A stretch of DNA of 64,000 bases from DASQHL01 sp963843685 (lineage in GTDB: Bacteria; Chloroflexota; Dehalococcoidia; DSTF01; JACRBR01): NCBI GenBank assembly GCA_963843685.1, contig CAWJLO010000008.1, forward strand, positions 1-64,000, read 5' to 3'. Every line of letters begins with the position of its first letter. Within the stretch, counting starts at the first letter, position 1. Under the pieces are notes generated by a model. That model was given only the letters and a program-made list of their open reading frames with translations, was not told where the DNA came from and searched no databases. Below, one piece after another: positions 1 through 9,406 of this stretch. The position numbers and the translations under genes are program-made.

Positions 1-171
1 GAATCTGCGGAGAGTTCGAATCGGTGCGTTTCCCGGTCGGTTGACAGCCACGCTGACAGCCACCCGGCCCGAGGATGAAGGGTGCGCGAACGGCCAGTAT
101 ACGGCTATGGCGCGGAGGAGTAGTATCGAACTTGGCACGCGAGCCGCGGGCACAGAGGCGGGGCAGAGGTT
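1..171. other. Left edge, no gene assigned
   Basis: I see no convincing gene here. A T-loop-like nonamer GTTCGAATC lies at 14-22 and a ten-base direct repeat TGACAGCCAC at 42-51 and 54-63. The flanking bases do not pair as a tRNA T-arm, so I do not call a tRNA. An old integration junction is possible but unsupported. The rest is upstream sequence of the secreted M23-like gene, without a clear promoter. Confidence 0.4.
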
Positions 172-1890
172 GTGCGAGTCCAGATCTTACTTGCGTTCAT
201 GATCGTGTTGCTGGCGGCCGCCACGGTCTTGCGGCCACCGCCGCGGCGAGCTTCAGCTGATCCGACCTACTACTACGAGGAGAACTTTGACGGCACCGCA
301 CTCAGCCCTGCTAGGTGGGCGATCGCCACGAACGGCTACCCGGACCCGGCTGTGTCCGTCGGGGGTGGCTTGCTCCAAATGGGACGCGTTGGCGCGGCGT
401 CTCTAGACTTCCCGTACGTCGCAAGTGTAGGCCAGCCCTTCCCCTCGACCGGAGACTTTCGTATTGAACTGACGGGTCAGTACACGAGTGCGACGGGCAA
501 GGGTGACGGAGTCGACGTGTTAGGGCCGAATAATGAGGTCGTGCTCCAGATTTGGGATGACAACAGCCTCGGAAACACCCAGGCATATCTTCTAGGCAGC
601 GGACTCGCCTATATAAGTCCGGGAGCGCACACATATGCTTTAGATGTTCGCGCGAGCGGCGCTTCGTTTTCGGTGGACGGCACGCTGCAATTGACGGGTC
701 CTCCGATCCCAAGACCAACGAAGATGTGGATTGGGCACCCGACCATTGACGAGCTCGACGGAACGTACCCCGGCATGATTCCACAAATAGATCCGGCGAC
801 AGGCAAAGTGCTGGATAGGTGGTGGTCCGACGGCCCGTGGACAACGTTCACACTGGATGCCGTTCGCGTGAGTTACCTGGCCGCACCTCAGCCGTGGAAG
901 CTCCCGTACGGACCATATGATCACGTGAAATGGTCGGGCGGCCCGCACCAATACGGGAACACCGACTTTTCCGGCACGTTCCCCTTCGGGCAGGGATCGG
1001 GGCTCGACTTCGCCCGTGATGGGAACGTTAGCTTCCCGGTGCGGGCGATTGCGGACGGAACTGTGGAAGCCACTAACACGGTCTGCCCCTACGTGCAGAA
1101 CGGCCCACTTGGGTACGGGTGCTGGGTGGCCGTCCGACACGGCATGGGCGGCCCCGTTTCGATCTACGCCCATCTGGAGCCGGGGTCCGTTCCTTGGAAC
1201 GACGGCGATCCGGTCTTGAGAGGTCAGATTCTGGCGTACGCAGGACAGTCGGGGAATCAGCCGCTGATTCACTTGCATCTGGAGCTTCGCGAAGGGAACA
1301 CTGATTCTACGTGTGCGTCGACGGCCAACTGCTGGTTCGGTGATCCGCTCGACTGGCATGGCATCGTAATCGACGGCTGGCAGATACATGAGTATTTCAC
1401 GGATGGCCAAGGCCTGACCTCGTACAATTATGACGGATCAGCGACGAAGGGAGCCGTAACGGTCGTACCGAACTTCCCGTACATCGACAACGGCACCCGG
1501 CATCCGGCCGCCGTGGTAAGAGTCGGCTTCGGCTTTCAATGCGATTACGCGACTGCGAATTCGTGCGAGGTTAACGCCGCATCTCCTAGTGACACCCAGT
1601 TCGCCACCACCCTGGGCGGAACCTTAGGAGCGGGCGGCGTTAGCGGTGGTCCACCACGCGCGCCTGAGTTCGGAGACGCGGATCAGGCGGCTGAACTCGT
1701 TTCTACGAATGTTCCGTCGTCGCCCAGCGTCGGCGGCATCGCTGAACAACCCGACGCGAGCGTGCTGCCCTGGGCTGCGGCATCAGGCCGCGACTACACG
1801 GGGTACATATTCGGCGCTGCCGTCGCAATCATCGTGGCTGCGGGAGGTGCTGTGGGTTGGCGCAGGCGGCGGCGTAAGATCAACGTCTAG
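172..1890 (+). CDS. Secreted, membrane-anchored M23-like (peptidoglycan hydrolase fold) protein
   Basis: 572 aa from a GTG start. Residues 1-29 form a signal peptide. About 35-240 resemble a LamG/concanavalin-like domain, and about 265-375 an M23 (LytM-type) domain. The C-terminus has one membrane helix (about 545-563) followed by a basic RRRRRK tail, so the protein is probably anchored with its domains outside. M23 enzymes cut peptidoglycan cross-bridges with zinc held by H..D..HxH. Here Asp279 and His367/His369 (HLHLEL) are present, but the first His is replaced by Gly (GQGSGLDF). It may therefore be a non-catalytic wall binder. The gene uses more A/T-ending codons than the genes to its right, hinting at separate origin. 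The start is uncertain because no clear ribosome binding site is seen. Confidence 0.75.
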   Translation: MRVQILLAFMIVLLAAATVLRPPPRRASADPTYYYEENFDGTALSPARWAIATNGYPDPAVSVGGGLLQMGRVGAASLDFPYVASVGQPFPSTGDFRIELTGQYTSATGKGDGVDVLGPNNEVVLQIWDDNSLGNTQAYLLGSGLAYISPGAHTYALDVRASGASFSVDGTLQLTGPPIPRPTKMWIGHPTIDELDGTYPGMIPQIDPATGKVLDRWWSDGPWTTFTLDAVRVSYLAAPQPWKLPYGPYDHVKWSGGPHQYGNTDFSGTFPFGQGSGLDFARDGNVSFPVRAIADGTVEATNTVCPYVQNGPLGYGCWVAVRHGMGGPVSIYAHLEPGSVPWNDGDPVLRGQILAYAGQSGNQPLIHLHLELREGNTDSTCASTANCWFGDPLDWHGIVIDGWQIHEYFTDGQGLTSYNYDGSATKGAVTVVPNFPYIDNGTRHPAAVVRVGFGFQCDYATANSCEVNAASPSDTQFATTLGGTLGAGGVSGGPPRAPEFGDADQAAELVSTNVPSSPSVGGIAEQPDASVLPWAAASGRDYTGYIFGAAVAIIVAAGGAVGWRRRRRKINV

Positions 1891-2224
1891 TTCGCCGCGC
1901 TAGACACACCTGAGCTACGCTTCCACGAAGCGTGGTGGCGCGGCTGACAGTTACGCCGGGCGACGGACAACGACGCGGAGCGATGAAGGAGCGCCATACC
2001 GAATCTGAGAGCGACCGGCAACGACCCCCATCGACTCTTCGGGAGTAGTTCAATTCTCCCCCGTCTCCACCACACAATCACCCCACATCCGTCCGCCATG
2101 AGCCGCGTCGCAGCGAAGTCTCGGTGGTCGTGGAAGCGCGCGTTCGGCCGCGCTGCGCAAACCGGTTGTGCCGGGTAGCCTACAGTACCTGGACTCGTCC
2201 GCGATTATGGGGAGCACGACTGAC
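1891..2224. other. Intergenic region
   Basis: No coding sequence is supported. A small perfect hairpin (ACGCTTC/GAAGCGT, 1917-1933) follows the M23-like gene and could be a weak terminator, but it lacks a T-run. The base composition returns to the GC-rich norm from about 2100. Confidence 0.35.
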
Positions 2225-3019
2225 ATGACGAGCGCAACTCCGCCTCTGATCCTCGAGCGCGACGGCCACGTGGCGACGGTGATCATCAACGACCCGCCGC
2301 GCAACCGCATGACGCTGGAGTTCATGGACGAACTCGAGCGCGTCGTCGACGAGCTCTCCGTCGACAAGTCGGTGCGCGCGATCGTGATCACGGCGGCCGG
2401 TGACGAGAACTTCTCCGTCGGCATGGACCTCAAGCAGCTTCCCGCAGGCGTCCGCGCAAAGGGGAGCATCGAGGCCGTCTTCGATCAGCGGCTCCGCGTC
2501 CTGGCGGCGATCGAGAGCATGGAGAAGCCCGTCATCGCCGTCATGTTCGGCTACTGCCTGGGCGGCGGTCTCGAGCTGCCGCTGGCCTGCCACTTCCGCC
2601 TCGCCGCGGCCGAGGGAGCGAAGATCGGACTTCCGGAGCTGGACCTGGGCACGGTGCCGGCCTGGGGAGGCACGGCGCGCCTCACGCGCTGCATCGGACG
2701 CGCGAACGCGCTCGACATGATCCTGCGCGCAAAGAAGATCTCCGGGCCGGAAGCCCTTCGCATCGGGCTCGTCCACGAGGTCTGGCCGAACGACGAGCTG
2801 CAGCGCCGTGCGCAGGAGCTCGCGCACGAACTCGCGGCCATGCCGCCCATCGCCGTGGCGGGCGTGCTGCGGTGCGTAGTGGGCGCCGGCGAGAAGTCGC
2901 TCGATGAGGCGATCGCCGAGGAGCGCCGCGCCGTGCTGCGCACGATGGGGACGGCGGACCAGCGGGAGGGGATGAGCGCCTTCCTGGAGAAGCGCCGGCC
3001 CCGGTTCTCCGGCGAGTGA
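2225..3019 (+). CDS. Enoyl-CoA hydratase/isomerase (crotonase family)
   Basis: 264 aa. The crotonase fold is recognisable throughout. The oxyanion-hole region is YCLGGGLELPLACHF, and both Glu positions of classical enoyl-CoA hydratase appear conserved: the Glu in LEL and the Glu in LPELDLG. A hydratase acting on trans-2-enoyl-CoA in beta-oxidation is therefore likely, though chain length cannot be read. The start at ATG 2225 is preferred over upstream in-frame codons because GGGGAG lies 11 bases before it and family members begin near here. The gene stands alone, with converging minus-strand genes downstream. Confidence 0.85.
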   Translation: MTSATPPLILERDGHVATVIINDPPRNRMTLEFMDELERVVDELSVDKSVRAIVITAAGDENFSVGMDLKQLPAGVRAKGSIEAVFDQRLRVLAAIESMEKPVIAVMFGYCLGGGLELPLACHFRLAAAEGAKIGLPELDLGTVPAWGGTARLTRCIGRANALDMILRAKKISGPEALRIGLVHEVWPNDELQRRAQELAHELAAMPPIAVAGVLRCVVGAGEKSLDEAIAEERRAVLRTMGTADQREGMSAFLEKRRPRFSGE

Positions 3020-3030
3020 CGGGGATCCCG

Positions 3031-3174
3031 ACGAACGTCCTGCCAACTCTCCCCGACGCCGGCGGGCGTGCGGGCGGCTCTCATGTGGGCAGCACGGCCG
3101 GCTCGGTCACCGTACGCGCGACCGCCGACGACGAGAGCTGCAGCGGGACGGTGACCGTGATCGTCGGCCAGTGA
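3031..3174 (+). pseudogene. Orphan C-terminal fragment of a secreted-type protein
   Basis: This short frame without a usable start reads TNVLPTLPDAGG, then VTVRATADD and CSGTVTVIVGQ before a stop at 3172-3174. The composition resembles the beta-rich, Gly/Thr-rich tail of a surface protein rather than random sequence. It starts right after the enoyl-CoA hydratase stop in another frame, so it looks like a remnant left by a deletion. I cannot name the parent gene. Confidence 0.25.
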
Positions 3175-3210
3175 GGTGCGCCGGCGACGCGCCAAGCGGG
3201 ACCATCATGG

Positions 3211-4191
3211 TCACCGACCGTCAGGCGCCGCACCACGCGGCGGACCGCCCCACCGCGACCACGGTTGCGTCCTGTAGAGACCAGTGATCGCCAGCAAGAG
3301 GATGAGACCGATCGCGATCAGCGCCAGACCGGCTAGCGTCTGACTCTCGACGTGCCGAAGGATCAGTGTCAGCATGGCCGCGAACGCCGTCAGCACACCA
3401 AACGCGACGTAGACCAGCGACTGAAAGCGCATGCCTGCGGTCACCAGCGCGGCCACGACGACCAGTGCGAGCAACTCGAGGAACGCGGGGCTCGGCGGCA
3501 GGCCGGACCAGAATGCACCCACAGTGAGCGCGACCGCGGCGAGTAGACGCGCCGACGAGCGGGGCACCAGGACGTTGCGCTCCGATGCGATCAGCATCAC
3601 CACGCCGAGGGCCGCCAGCAACGCGCCAAGCACGGCGATGTTCCAGTCTTCCGCCGCCCGCGCGCTCACGGCGGTCGAGAAGAGCAATTCGGCGGCACCG
3701 ATGCCTGCGAGCTGCGGATGCGTGCGTGAGGGGATCCAGAGCGCGACGCTGACGATCATCGCCGTGACTCCGGCGGCGAGTGCGGTGTCGTTCTCTGAAA
3801 GGCCTCCTTCGCGGGCGGCAATTGCCACCGTCCCGACGACGAGGGCGCCCCCGACGAGCCACAACAGGCTGGCCCCGCGAGCCAGTGCGTCGTTACGGAT
3901 TCGCGCCAGCCAGTAGCCCGACGCAAGGACGGCCCCAGCGGAGAGTCCGGGAATGGCCACCCGTGCGGGGCTGGACAGGTGCTCCCAATTCGTGGCGGCG
4001 AGCACCGTGAAACCCGCACCTGTGATCGCCGCGGCCAGGTAGATGAGGAGTTCCTGAACGCCGGGGCGGCCCAGGTCAGCGCGGCGCTCGCGCGATCGCT
4101 CCGCCTCGAAGACGAGGATGCGATCGGCGGTGGCGCGATCGATGAGGCCGGCGTCGATCCAGCGTTGCAAATCGTCGTGGCTCGCGGTCAT
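3211..4191 (-). CDS. DUF2157-like predicted membrane protein
   Basis: 326 aa. A soluble N-terminus of about 45 residues (DLQRWIDAGLIDRATADRIL) precedes eight to ten hydrophobic segments covering the rest. This is the layout of the DUF2157 family, whose function is unknown. Its ATG overlaps the stop of the upstream YHYH gene by four bases (ATGA at 4188-4191), so the two are translationally coupled and probably act together at the membrane. Confidence 0.65.
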   Translation of the reverse strand: MTASHDDLQRWIDAGLIDRATADRILVFEAERSRERRADLGRPGVQELLIYLAAAITGAGFTVLAATNWEHLSSPARVAIPGLSAGAVLASGYWLARIRNDALARGASLLWLVGGALVVGTVAIAAREGGLSENDTALAAGVTAMIVSVALWIPSRTHPQLAGIGAAELLFSTAVSARAAEDWNIAVLGALLAALGVVMLIASERNVLVPRSSARLLAAVALTVGAFWSGLPPSPAFLELLALVVVAALVTAGMRFQSLVYVAFGVLTAFAAMLTLILRHVESQTLAGLALIAIGLILLLAITGLYRTQPWSRWGGPPRGAAPDGR

Positions 4192-5195
4192 CGCTCTTCG
4201 TGTCCTCCGCGACCCGCCGCCAGACGATGCATGTAGCGCCCCACCGCCAGCAGGACCGTCAACGCCGCAAGGATGACGCCGGCACCCTGCATGGTGTGAC
4301 TGCGGGACGTCGTCGTTGCCCCTGACGGCGCGCGCGGCGGCAGGTCGGGCAGCGTGGCGAAGCCACCGACCGAAGGCACTCCCGACGTTGCCGTGGGCGC
4401 GGCGGTGGCGATCGCCGTGTCGGTGGCCTCCGGTGTGGGCGTCGAGCTGAAGCTGTACGACACCGTCCCGGGCGTGCCATAGAAACCGGCGCCGGCGATG
4501 TACGGCGCGTCCGCCGTGATGTTGTAGTGGTAGATGCCCTGCGGGTAGTCCGGCGTCGGACCGAAGTGGCCGTGGTACTGGTCGAGGTCCGCGCTCGTGA
4601 GCGTCACGCCGTTTTCGACCGGGCCGTACACCGGAAAGCCGTCGAGCAGGTAGCCGATCAGCGAGTCCTTGCCGTTGACGGCCGTCAGCGCGTACGGCTC
4701 GCGGTGATAGTGATAGATGTCCGTCTGCTGCGGGTGCCCGTCGTACTGGTCGAAGCTGCTGATCTCCACGGTGAGCGGCTGGTGGTTCGGTCCGGCGTAC
4801 TGGTTGAAGAGCGGCACGCCGTTGACGGCCACACCGATGGGGCCGAGCGGCGTCTCCACGTGCGTCGTCGCCTCCTGCGGGCTGGCCGGGATGCGGAACT
4901 CGATCGTCTGCTGCGCGATCTGGTTCGGGTTCTGCATGAAGCTGGGGTCGCCGTCGGCCTCGTAGCGCGGATCGTTGATCGGAAAGTACGGGCTGCCGTG
5001 GTCCGGAATCGCGTTCGCCTGGACCACGACGTTACTGCCGTCGGCATACACAGTGACAGCGCTCGTGAAGTGGTCGTAGCCCGCCGGCAACGTTTGCGCG
5101 CTGCTACTCGCGCCCGAGACAAGTCCGACGAGAAGACACAGACAGGCCGCCACACCCACCGCGCCCCATACGGCTCTGAACAAGAGTGCTCCCAC
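4188..5195 (-). CDS. YHYH-domain secreted/membrane-anchored protein
   Basis: About 335 aa from GTG 5195. That start is chosen because it gives a compact signal peptide (GALLFRAVWGAVG, then a hydrophobic run) and avoids overlapping the cydA fragment. ATG codons at 5243, 5252 and 5321 are alternatives. The family motif DIYHYH is present, followed by IGYLLDGFPVYGP and GIYHYN. A Thr/Pro/Ala-rich linker and a C-terminal helix with basic residues suggest anchoring. The role of YHYH proteins is unknown. A second family member lies at 53088-54074. Confidence 0.75.
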   Translation of the reverse strand: MGALLFRAVWGAVGVAACLCLLVGLVSGASSSAQTLPAGYDHFTSAVTVYADGSNVVVQANAIPDHGSPYFPINDPRYEADGDPSFMQNPNQIAQQTIEFRIPASPQEATTHVETPLGPIGVAVNGVPLFNQYAGPNHQPLTVEISSFDQYDGHPQQTDIYHYHREPYALTAVNGKDSLIGYLLDGFPVYGPVENGVTLTSADLDQYHGHFGPTPDYPQGIYHYNITADAPYIAGAGFYGTPGTVSYSFSSTPTPEATDTAIATAAPTATSGVPSVGGFATLPDLPPRAPSGATTTSRSHTMQGAGVILAALTVLLAVGRYMHRLAAGRGGHEER

Positions 5196-5196
5196 G

Positions 5197-5535
5197 TTGC
5201 GCGCGTCGCCGACCGTTGAGATTATCGCACGGGCAGCGGCCATCGCCTGCATGACGCCACTCGGTTTCGTAGCGATCGAGGTGGGGTTCGTGACCGAGTT
5301 CGGCCGCCAGCCGTGGATCATCTACCACCTGATGCGGACCGACCGGGCGTCAACGCCGCGCGACGGCACCTGGGTCGAGTTCCTGCTCATCTTCCTGATG
5401 GACATCGCGCTGACGGCCGGACTCGCCTTCCTGCTCCTCCCGAAGGCCGCCGTCCGCACGCGCCTATCGTATGATTTCAGGGTCCGGCGGCCGGACACGC
5501 ACTCGGCCGGCGACTGTTTGAATACGCCAATCTGA
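5197..5535 (+). pseudogene. cydA: Cytochrome bd oxidase subunit I (CydA) C-terminal fragment
   Basis: The frame encodes TEFGRQPWIIYHLMRT followed by a hydrophobic helix. The GRQPW motif and the surrounding order match the last quarter of cytochrome bd quinol oxidase subunit I. A full CydA has about 450 residues with haem ligands in its N-terminal two thirds, all missing here. No cydB follows; the adenylate cyclase gene begins three bases after the stop. This is best read as a 5'-truncated remnant that may now only serve as upstream sequence of that cyclase gene. Confidence 0.65.
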
Positions 5536-5537
5536 AT

Positions 5538-8500
5538 ATGAGCAGCACCCTCTCGTCCTATTTCCCACGCCTCCTGGTGGAGTGGCAGCAGGAGGCGCCG
5601 GACGCCGACTGGCGCGCCATCGAGGGCACGCTCGTCTTCATGGACATCTCCGGCTTTACGGCGATGTCGGAGCGTCTCGCCCGCCACGGCAAGGTCGGCG
5701 CCGAAGAAGTCACGGAAATTCTTAACGACAGCTTCACGAAGCTTCTCGCCGCTGCCTACGACGAAGGCGGGTACCTGCTCAAGTTCGGCGGCGACGCCAT
5801 GCTGCTGTTCTTCTCGGGGCCGTGGCACGCCGCTCGCGGCTGCCGCTGCGCCGTCCGCCTGCGCCGTACGCTTCGCGAGGTCGGCCGGATTCGCACCACG
5901 GCCGGGCTCGTCCGCTTGCGGATGTCCGTCGGCGTGCACAGCGGCGTCGTCCACTTTTTTCTCGCCGGCGAGTCTCACCGCGAACTGATGGTCACGGGCC
6001 CGGCCGTCACGCGCGTCGTGGAGATGGAGGGTGCCGCCTCGGCCGGCCAGATACTCATGAGCGACGCGACGGCCGCCGCGATCCCCGCGTCGTGCGCTGG
6101 CGATCCGCTGGGCCCCGGCCTCCTGGTGGAGCGTGCTCCGAGCGCCGGTGCCGGCTCCTTCCGCGCACCCCCCGCCATGGACTCCGACCGGCCCGAGATG
6201 TTCATCTCCACGGCCATTCGTGACCACCTGCTCGGCACGGAGAGCGTCGAGAGCGAACACCGCCACGCGCTCGTCTGTTTCATCCACTTCGATGACGTCG
6301 ATCACCTGATGGCGTCCGCGGGACCCGACGCGACGCAGAGCGCCCTCGACCAGCTGGTGCGCACCGTCCAGCGGGCGGCGGCCGACTTCAATATCTGCTT
6401 CCTCGCGAGCGACGTCGACCGCGACGGCGGGAAGATCATCCTGACCGCAGGCGTGCCCCGCAGCAGCGGCAACGACGACGAGGGGATGCTGCGCGCCGTG
6501 CGGCAAATCCTGGAGTCGAACCCGCCGTTGCCGCTGAGAATCGGCGTGAATGCGGGCCCCGTCTTCGCCGGCGACGTCGGGCCCGCGTACCGCCGCACGT
6601 ACACCGTGATGGGAGACGCCGTCAATCTCGCGGCGCGGCTGATGGCGAAGGCCACGCCCGGGCAGGCGCTCGCCGTGCCTTCGATCGTCGAGCGCGCCCG
6701 TACCCGCTTCGAGCTGACGTCGATTGAGCCGTTCCACGTGAAGGGCAAGGCGAAGCCGGTGACGGCGGTCGCCGTCGGCCCGGCGGCCGGGACGCGCGAC
6801 CAGCAACGGACCGGGCGCGTCGTGCCGCTCGTCGGCCGCGACCAGGAGATGCGGCTGTTGGACGCCACGCTCGATGCCGTGCGCACGGGCCGCCGGGCGA
6901 TCGTGAACCTCGTCGGTGAACCGGGGATGGGAAAGTCACGGATCGTGGAAGAGCTGAAGGCGCGCGCGCAGGACTGCACAGCGTTCGAGACCGCCTGCGA
7001 GCAGTACGAATCGTCGACCCCGTACTTCCCGATGCGGCGATTGCTGCGCGCCGTCCTGCGTATCGAGCAAAACGCCGAGCCGGGATCCGCCGCGCAGATG
7101 CTTGCCGACCGCGTCGCGCAATCGGCGCCGGCGCTCTCCGAGTGGCTGCCGCTGATCGCGATGCCGCTGGATCTGAACGTGGCGTCCACGCCGGCCGTCG
7201 AACGGATTGGCGACCGGTTCCGCAAGGGCCAGCTCCAGCGGGTCGTGTGCGAGCTGGTGGCGACGCTGGCGCCCGGGCCCGCCATCTTCGTCATCGAGGA
7301 CGCGCACTGGCTCGACGAGGCCTCGCGCGACCTGCTCGCTGAACTCGTCGCCGAGTCGGTCGACCGGCCGTGGCTGTTCCTGGTGACTCGCCGGCCAGGC
7401 GACGCGCCGCTCTTCGCCGACCTTGATCCGGAATCGACGACGATCGTGCTCGAGCCGCTCTCCGCCGAGGCGTCGGTGGAACTCGCGTCGAGCGCCGCGG
7501 GCGCGGCGGCCCTCGGCACGCACGAGCTGGCAGCGCTGGCCGAACGAGCCGGTGGAAACCCCCTCTTCGTGGGCGAGATCGTCGCCGCCCGGAGCGCGCA
7601 GGGTGGCGCGGGCGCGCTTCCCGACAGCCTTGAGGCCCTGATCACGGCGCAAATCGACCGCCTGCTCCCGGCTGATCGGCGGGCGCTGCGATACGCGTCC
7701 GTCGTCGGGCCCACGTTCAACGTCAGGCTGCTGGCCGAGAGCCTCGGCGAGCTGCAGGCCGACACCACCGCGAATACGTGGGAACGCCTCGATGACTTTG
7801 TCACGCCGGAGGGGAACGACTCGTTCCGGTTCAAGCACGCCCTCGTCCGGGAGGCCGCGTACGAGAGCCTCCCCTTCCGGCGCCGCCGTGACCTGCACGG
7901 GCGCCTGGCCCTCAGCATCGAGCGGCGACACGGGCGACGGGCGGACCGCCGCGCCGAGCTGCTCTCGCTGCACTTCCACCGCGCCGGGAACTACGAGAAG
8001 GCGTTGCGATACTCGCGCCTGGCGGGCGATCGCTCGAAGGACAAGTACGCCAACGTCGAGGCCGCGGAGTTCTATCGGCGCGCCATCGATGCCGCCCGGC
8101 ACGTGCCCGACACGCAGCAGGCCGAGGTTGCACGCGTGTATCAGGCGTTGGGGGACGTGTGCGAGCTCGCGGGCATGTATCGCGAAGCGGAGGACGCCTA
8201 CCGGCAAGCGCGCCGGTACTCGCGCGGCGATCTTCGGGAGCAGCAGCCGCTGTTCCGGAAGGAGGGTGTGGTCCGCGAGCGGCTGGGCCAGTACACGCAG
8301 GCGCTTCGCTGGTACGGACGCGGCCTCCGGAGCATGGACGGCGCCAGCGTGCGGCACGCGAATGAGCTGCGGCTCGCTTACGCGGGCGTCCGCTTCCGGC
8401 AGGGCCGCTACGCCGACTGCGCGCGCTCGTGCCGCCAGGTTCTGCAGGCGGCCGAAGCGGCCGGCGACCGCGCGAGCCTCGCCCACGCCTACTACCTGCT

Positions 8501-9329
8501 CGACCATGCGCACACGATGCTCGGGACGAACGAGGCCGGCCAGTACCGCACGCTCGCCCTGCCGATCTTCGAGGAGCTTGGTGACCTCGTCGGCCAGGCG
8601 AACGTGCTCAACAACCTGGGCGTGGCGGCGACGATGGAAGGGCGCTGGGACGAGGCCATCCGCTCTTTCGAACGCAGCAAACAGGCTCGCGAGAAAGTCG
8701 GCGATGTCGTCGGCGCGGCAACAGCGGACAACAACATCGGAGAGGTGCTGCTCGACCGCGGCGAATTCGAGGAGGCGCAGGTACGGTTCCGCGACGCCCT
8801 TCGCGTCTGGCGTGGCGCCAACTACGCCGTCGGTGTCGCGGTCGCCACCAGCGCGCTCGGACGGCTGGCGGCGCGCGCCGGTCGGTTCGACGAGGCACAA
8901 GACCTGCTGGGCCAGGCGCTTGACAGCTTCCGCGACATGGGCGCCGAGAGCTTCGTCGCCGAGACGCAGGCGCGCATCGCGGAACTGCGGCTGTTCGCCG
9001 GAGACGGCGAGGGCGCGCTCGATCTGGTCGCTGCGACACTCGCGCAGAGCCAGGCCGGCGGCATGGCGGCCGTAAACACGATGCTGTACCGGATACGCGG
9101 CTACGCGCTGATGCGCGGAGGGGACTTCGACGCCGCGCGCACTGCCATCGACGAGAGCCTGCGCCTGGCGCGCTCTACCTCCGCCGAGTACGAGGTCGCG
9201 CTCTCGCTCCAGGCGCGCGCCAGCCTCGCGACGGCCACCGGCGAAGACCCTGAGCCCTACCTGCTGGAGAGCATGCCGATCTTCGAGCGGCTGGGCATCA
9301 TCGCCATGTCGCGTATCGACTGGACCTAG
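5538..9329 (+). CDS. Tandem class III adenylate/guanylate cyclase with AAA ATPase and TPR domains
   Basis: 1263 aa. Two cyclase homology domains (about 25-200 and 230-405) are followed by an AAA/NACHT-like ATPase with P-loop GEPGMGKS (460-467) and Walker B-like FVIEDAHWLD, then TPR-like helices (about 830-1250). Domain 1 keeps both metal-binding Asp (FMDISGFT, FGGDAML) but has GPAVTRVV where the transition-state Asn/Arg motif belongs. Domain 2 keeps GDAVNLAARL. The halves should therefore form one composite active site, as in mammalian soluble adenylyl cyclase, whose architecture this matches. No signal peptide or membrane helix was seen, so it is probably cytosolic. The next gene encodes a protein with a cyclic-nucleotide-binding domain. 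Confidence 0.85.
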   Translation: MSSTLSSYFPRLLVEWQQEAPDADWRAIEGTLVFMDISGFTAMSERLARHGKVGAEEVTEILNDSFTKLLAAAYDEGGYLLKFGGDAMLLFFSGPWHAARGCRCAVRLRRTLREVGRIRTTAGLVRLRMSVGVHSGVVHFFLAGESHRELMVTGPAVTRVVEMEGAASAGQILMSDATAAAIPASCAGDPLGPGLLVERAPSAGAGSFRAPPAMDSDRPEMFISTAIRDHLLGTESVESEHRHALVCFIHFDDVDHLMASAGPDATQSALDQLVRTVQRAAADFNICFLASDVDRDGGKIILTAGVPRSSGNDDEGMLRAVRQILESNPPLPLRIGVNAGPVFAGDVGPAYRRTYTVMGDAVNLAARLMAKATPGQALAVPSIVERARTRFELTSIEPFHVKGKAKPVTAVAVGPAAGTRDQQRTGRVVPLVGRDQEMRLLDATLDAVRTGRRAIVNLVGEPGMGKSRIVEELKARAQDCTAFETACEQYESSTPYFPMRRLLRAVLRIEQNAEPGSAAQMLADRVAQSAPALSEWLPLIAMPLDLNVASTPAVERIGDRFRKGQLQRVVCELVATLAPGPAIFVIEDAHWLDEASRDLLAELVAESVDRPWLFLVTRRPGDAPLFADLDPESTTIVLEPLSAEASVELASSAAGAAALGTHELAALAERAGGNPLFVGEIVAARSAQGGAGALPDSLEALITAQIDRLLPADRRALRYASVVGPTFNVRLLAESLGELQADTTANTWERLDDFVTPEGNDSFRFKHALVREAAYESLPFRRRRDLHGRLALSIERRHGRRADRRAELLSLHFHRAGNYEKALRYSRLAGDRSKDKYANVEAAEFYRRAIDAARHVPDTQQAEVARVYQALGDVCELAGMYREAEDAYRQARRYSRGDLREQQPLFRKEGVVRERLGQYTQALRWYGRGLRSMDGASVRHANELRLAYAGVRFRQGRYADCARSCRQVLQAAEAAGDRASLAHAYYLLDHAHTMLGTNEAGQYRTLALPIFEELGDLVGQANVLNNLGVAATMEGRWDEAIRSFERSKQAREKVGDVVGAATADNNIGEVLLDRGEFEEAQVRFRDALRVWRGANYAVGVAVATSALGRLAARAGRFDEAQDLLGQALDSFRDMGAESFVAETQARIAELRLFAGDGEGALDLVAATLAQSQAGGMAAVNTMLYRIRGYALMRGGDFDAARTAIDESLRLARSTSAEYEVALSLQARASLATATGEDPEPYLLESMPIFERLGIIAMSRIDWT

Positions 9330-9406
9330 TTCGCGCGCGACTGCTTAATCCGGTCGAAATCTCCCGGACGCATCGCCGTAACGCCCGCGGCATAGCATTC
9401 CGTCTG

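Noticed and set aside
5322..8900. Long minus-strand open frames opposite the cyclase gene
   Set aside because: Their translations are Arg/Ala/Gly-rich without motifs, while the plus frame has clear cyclase, ATPase and TPR features.
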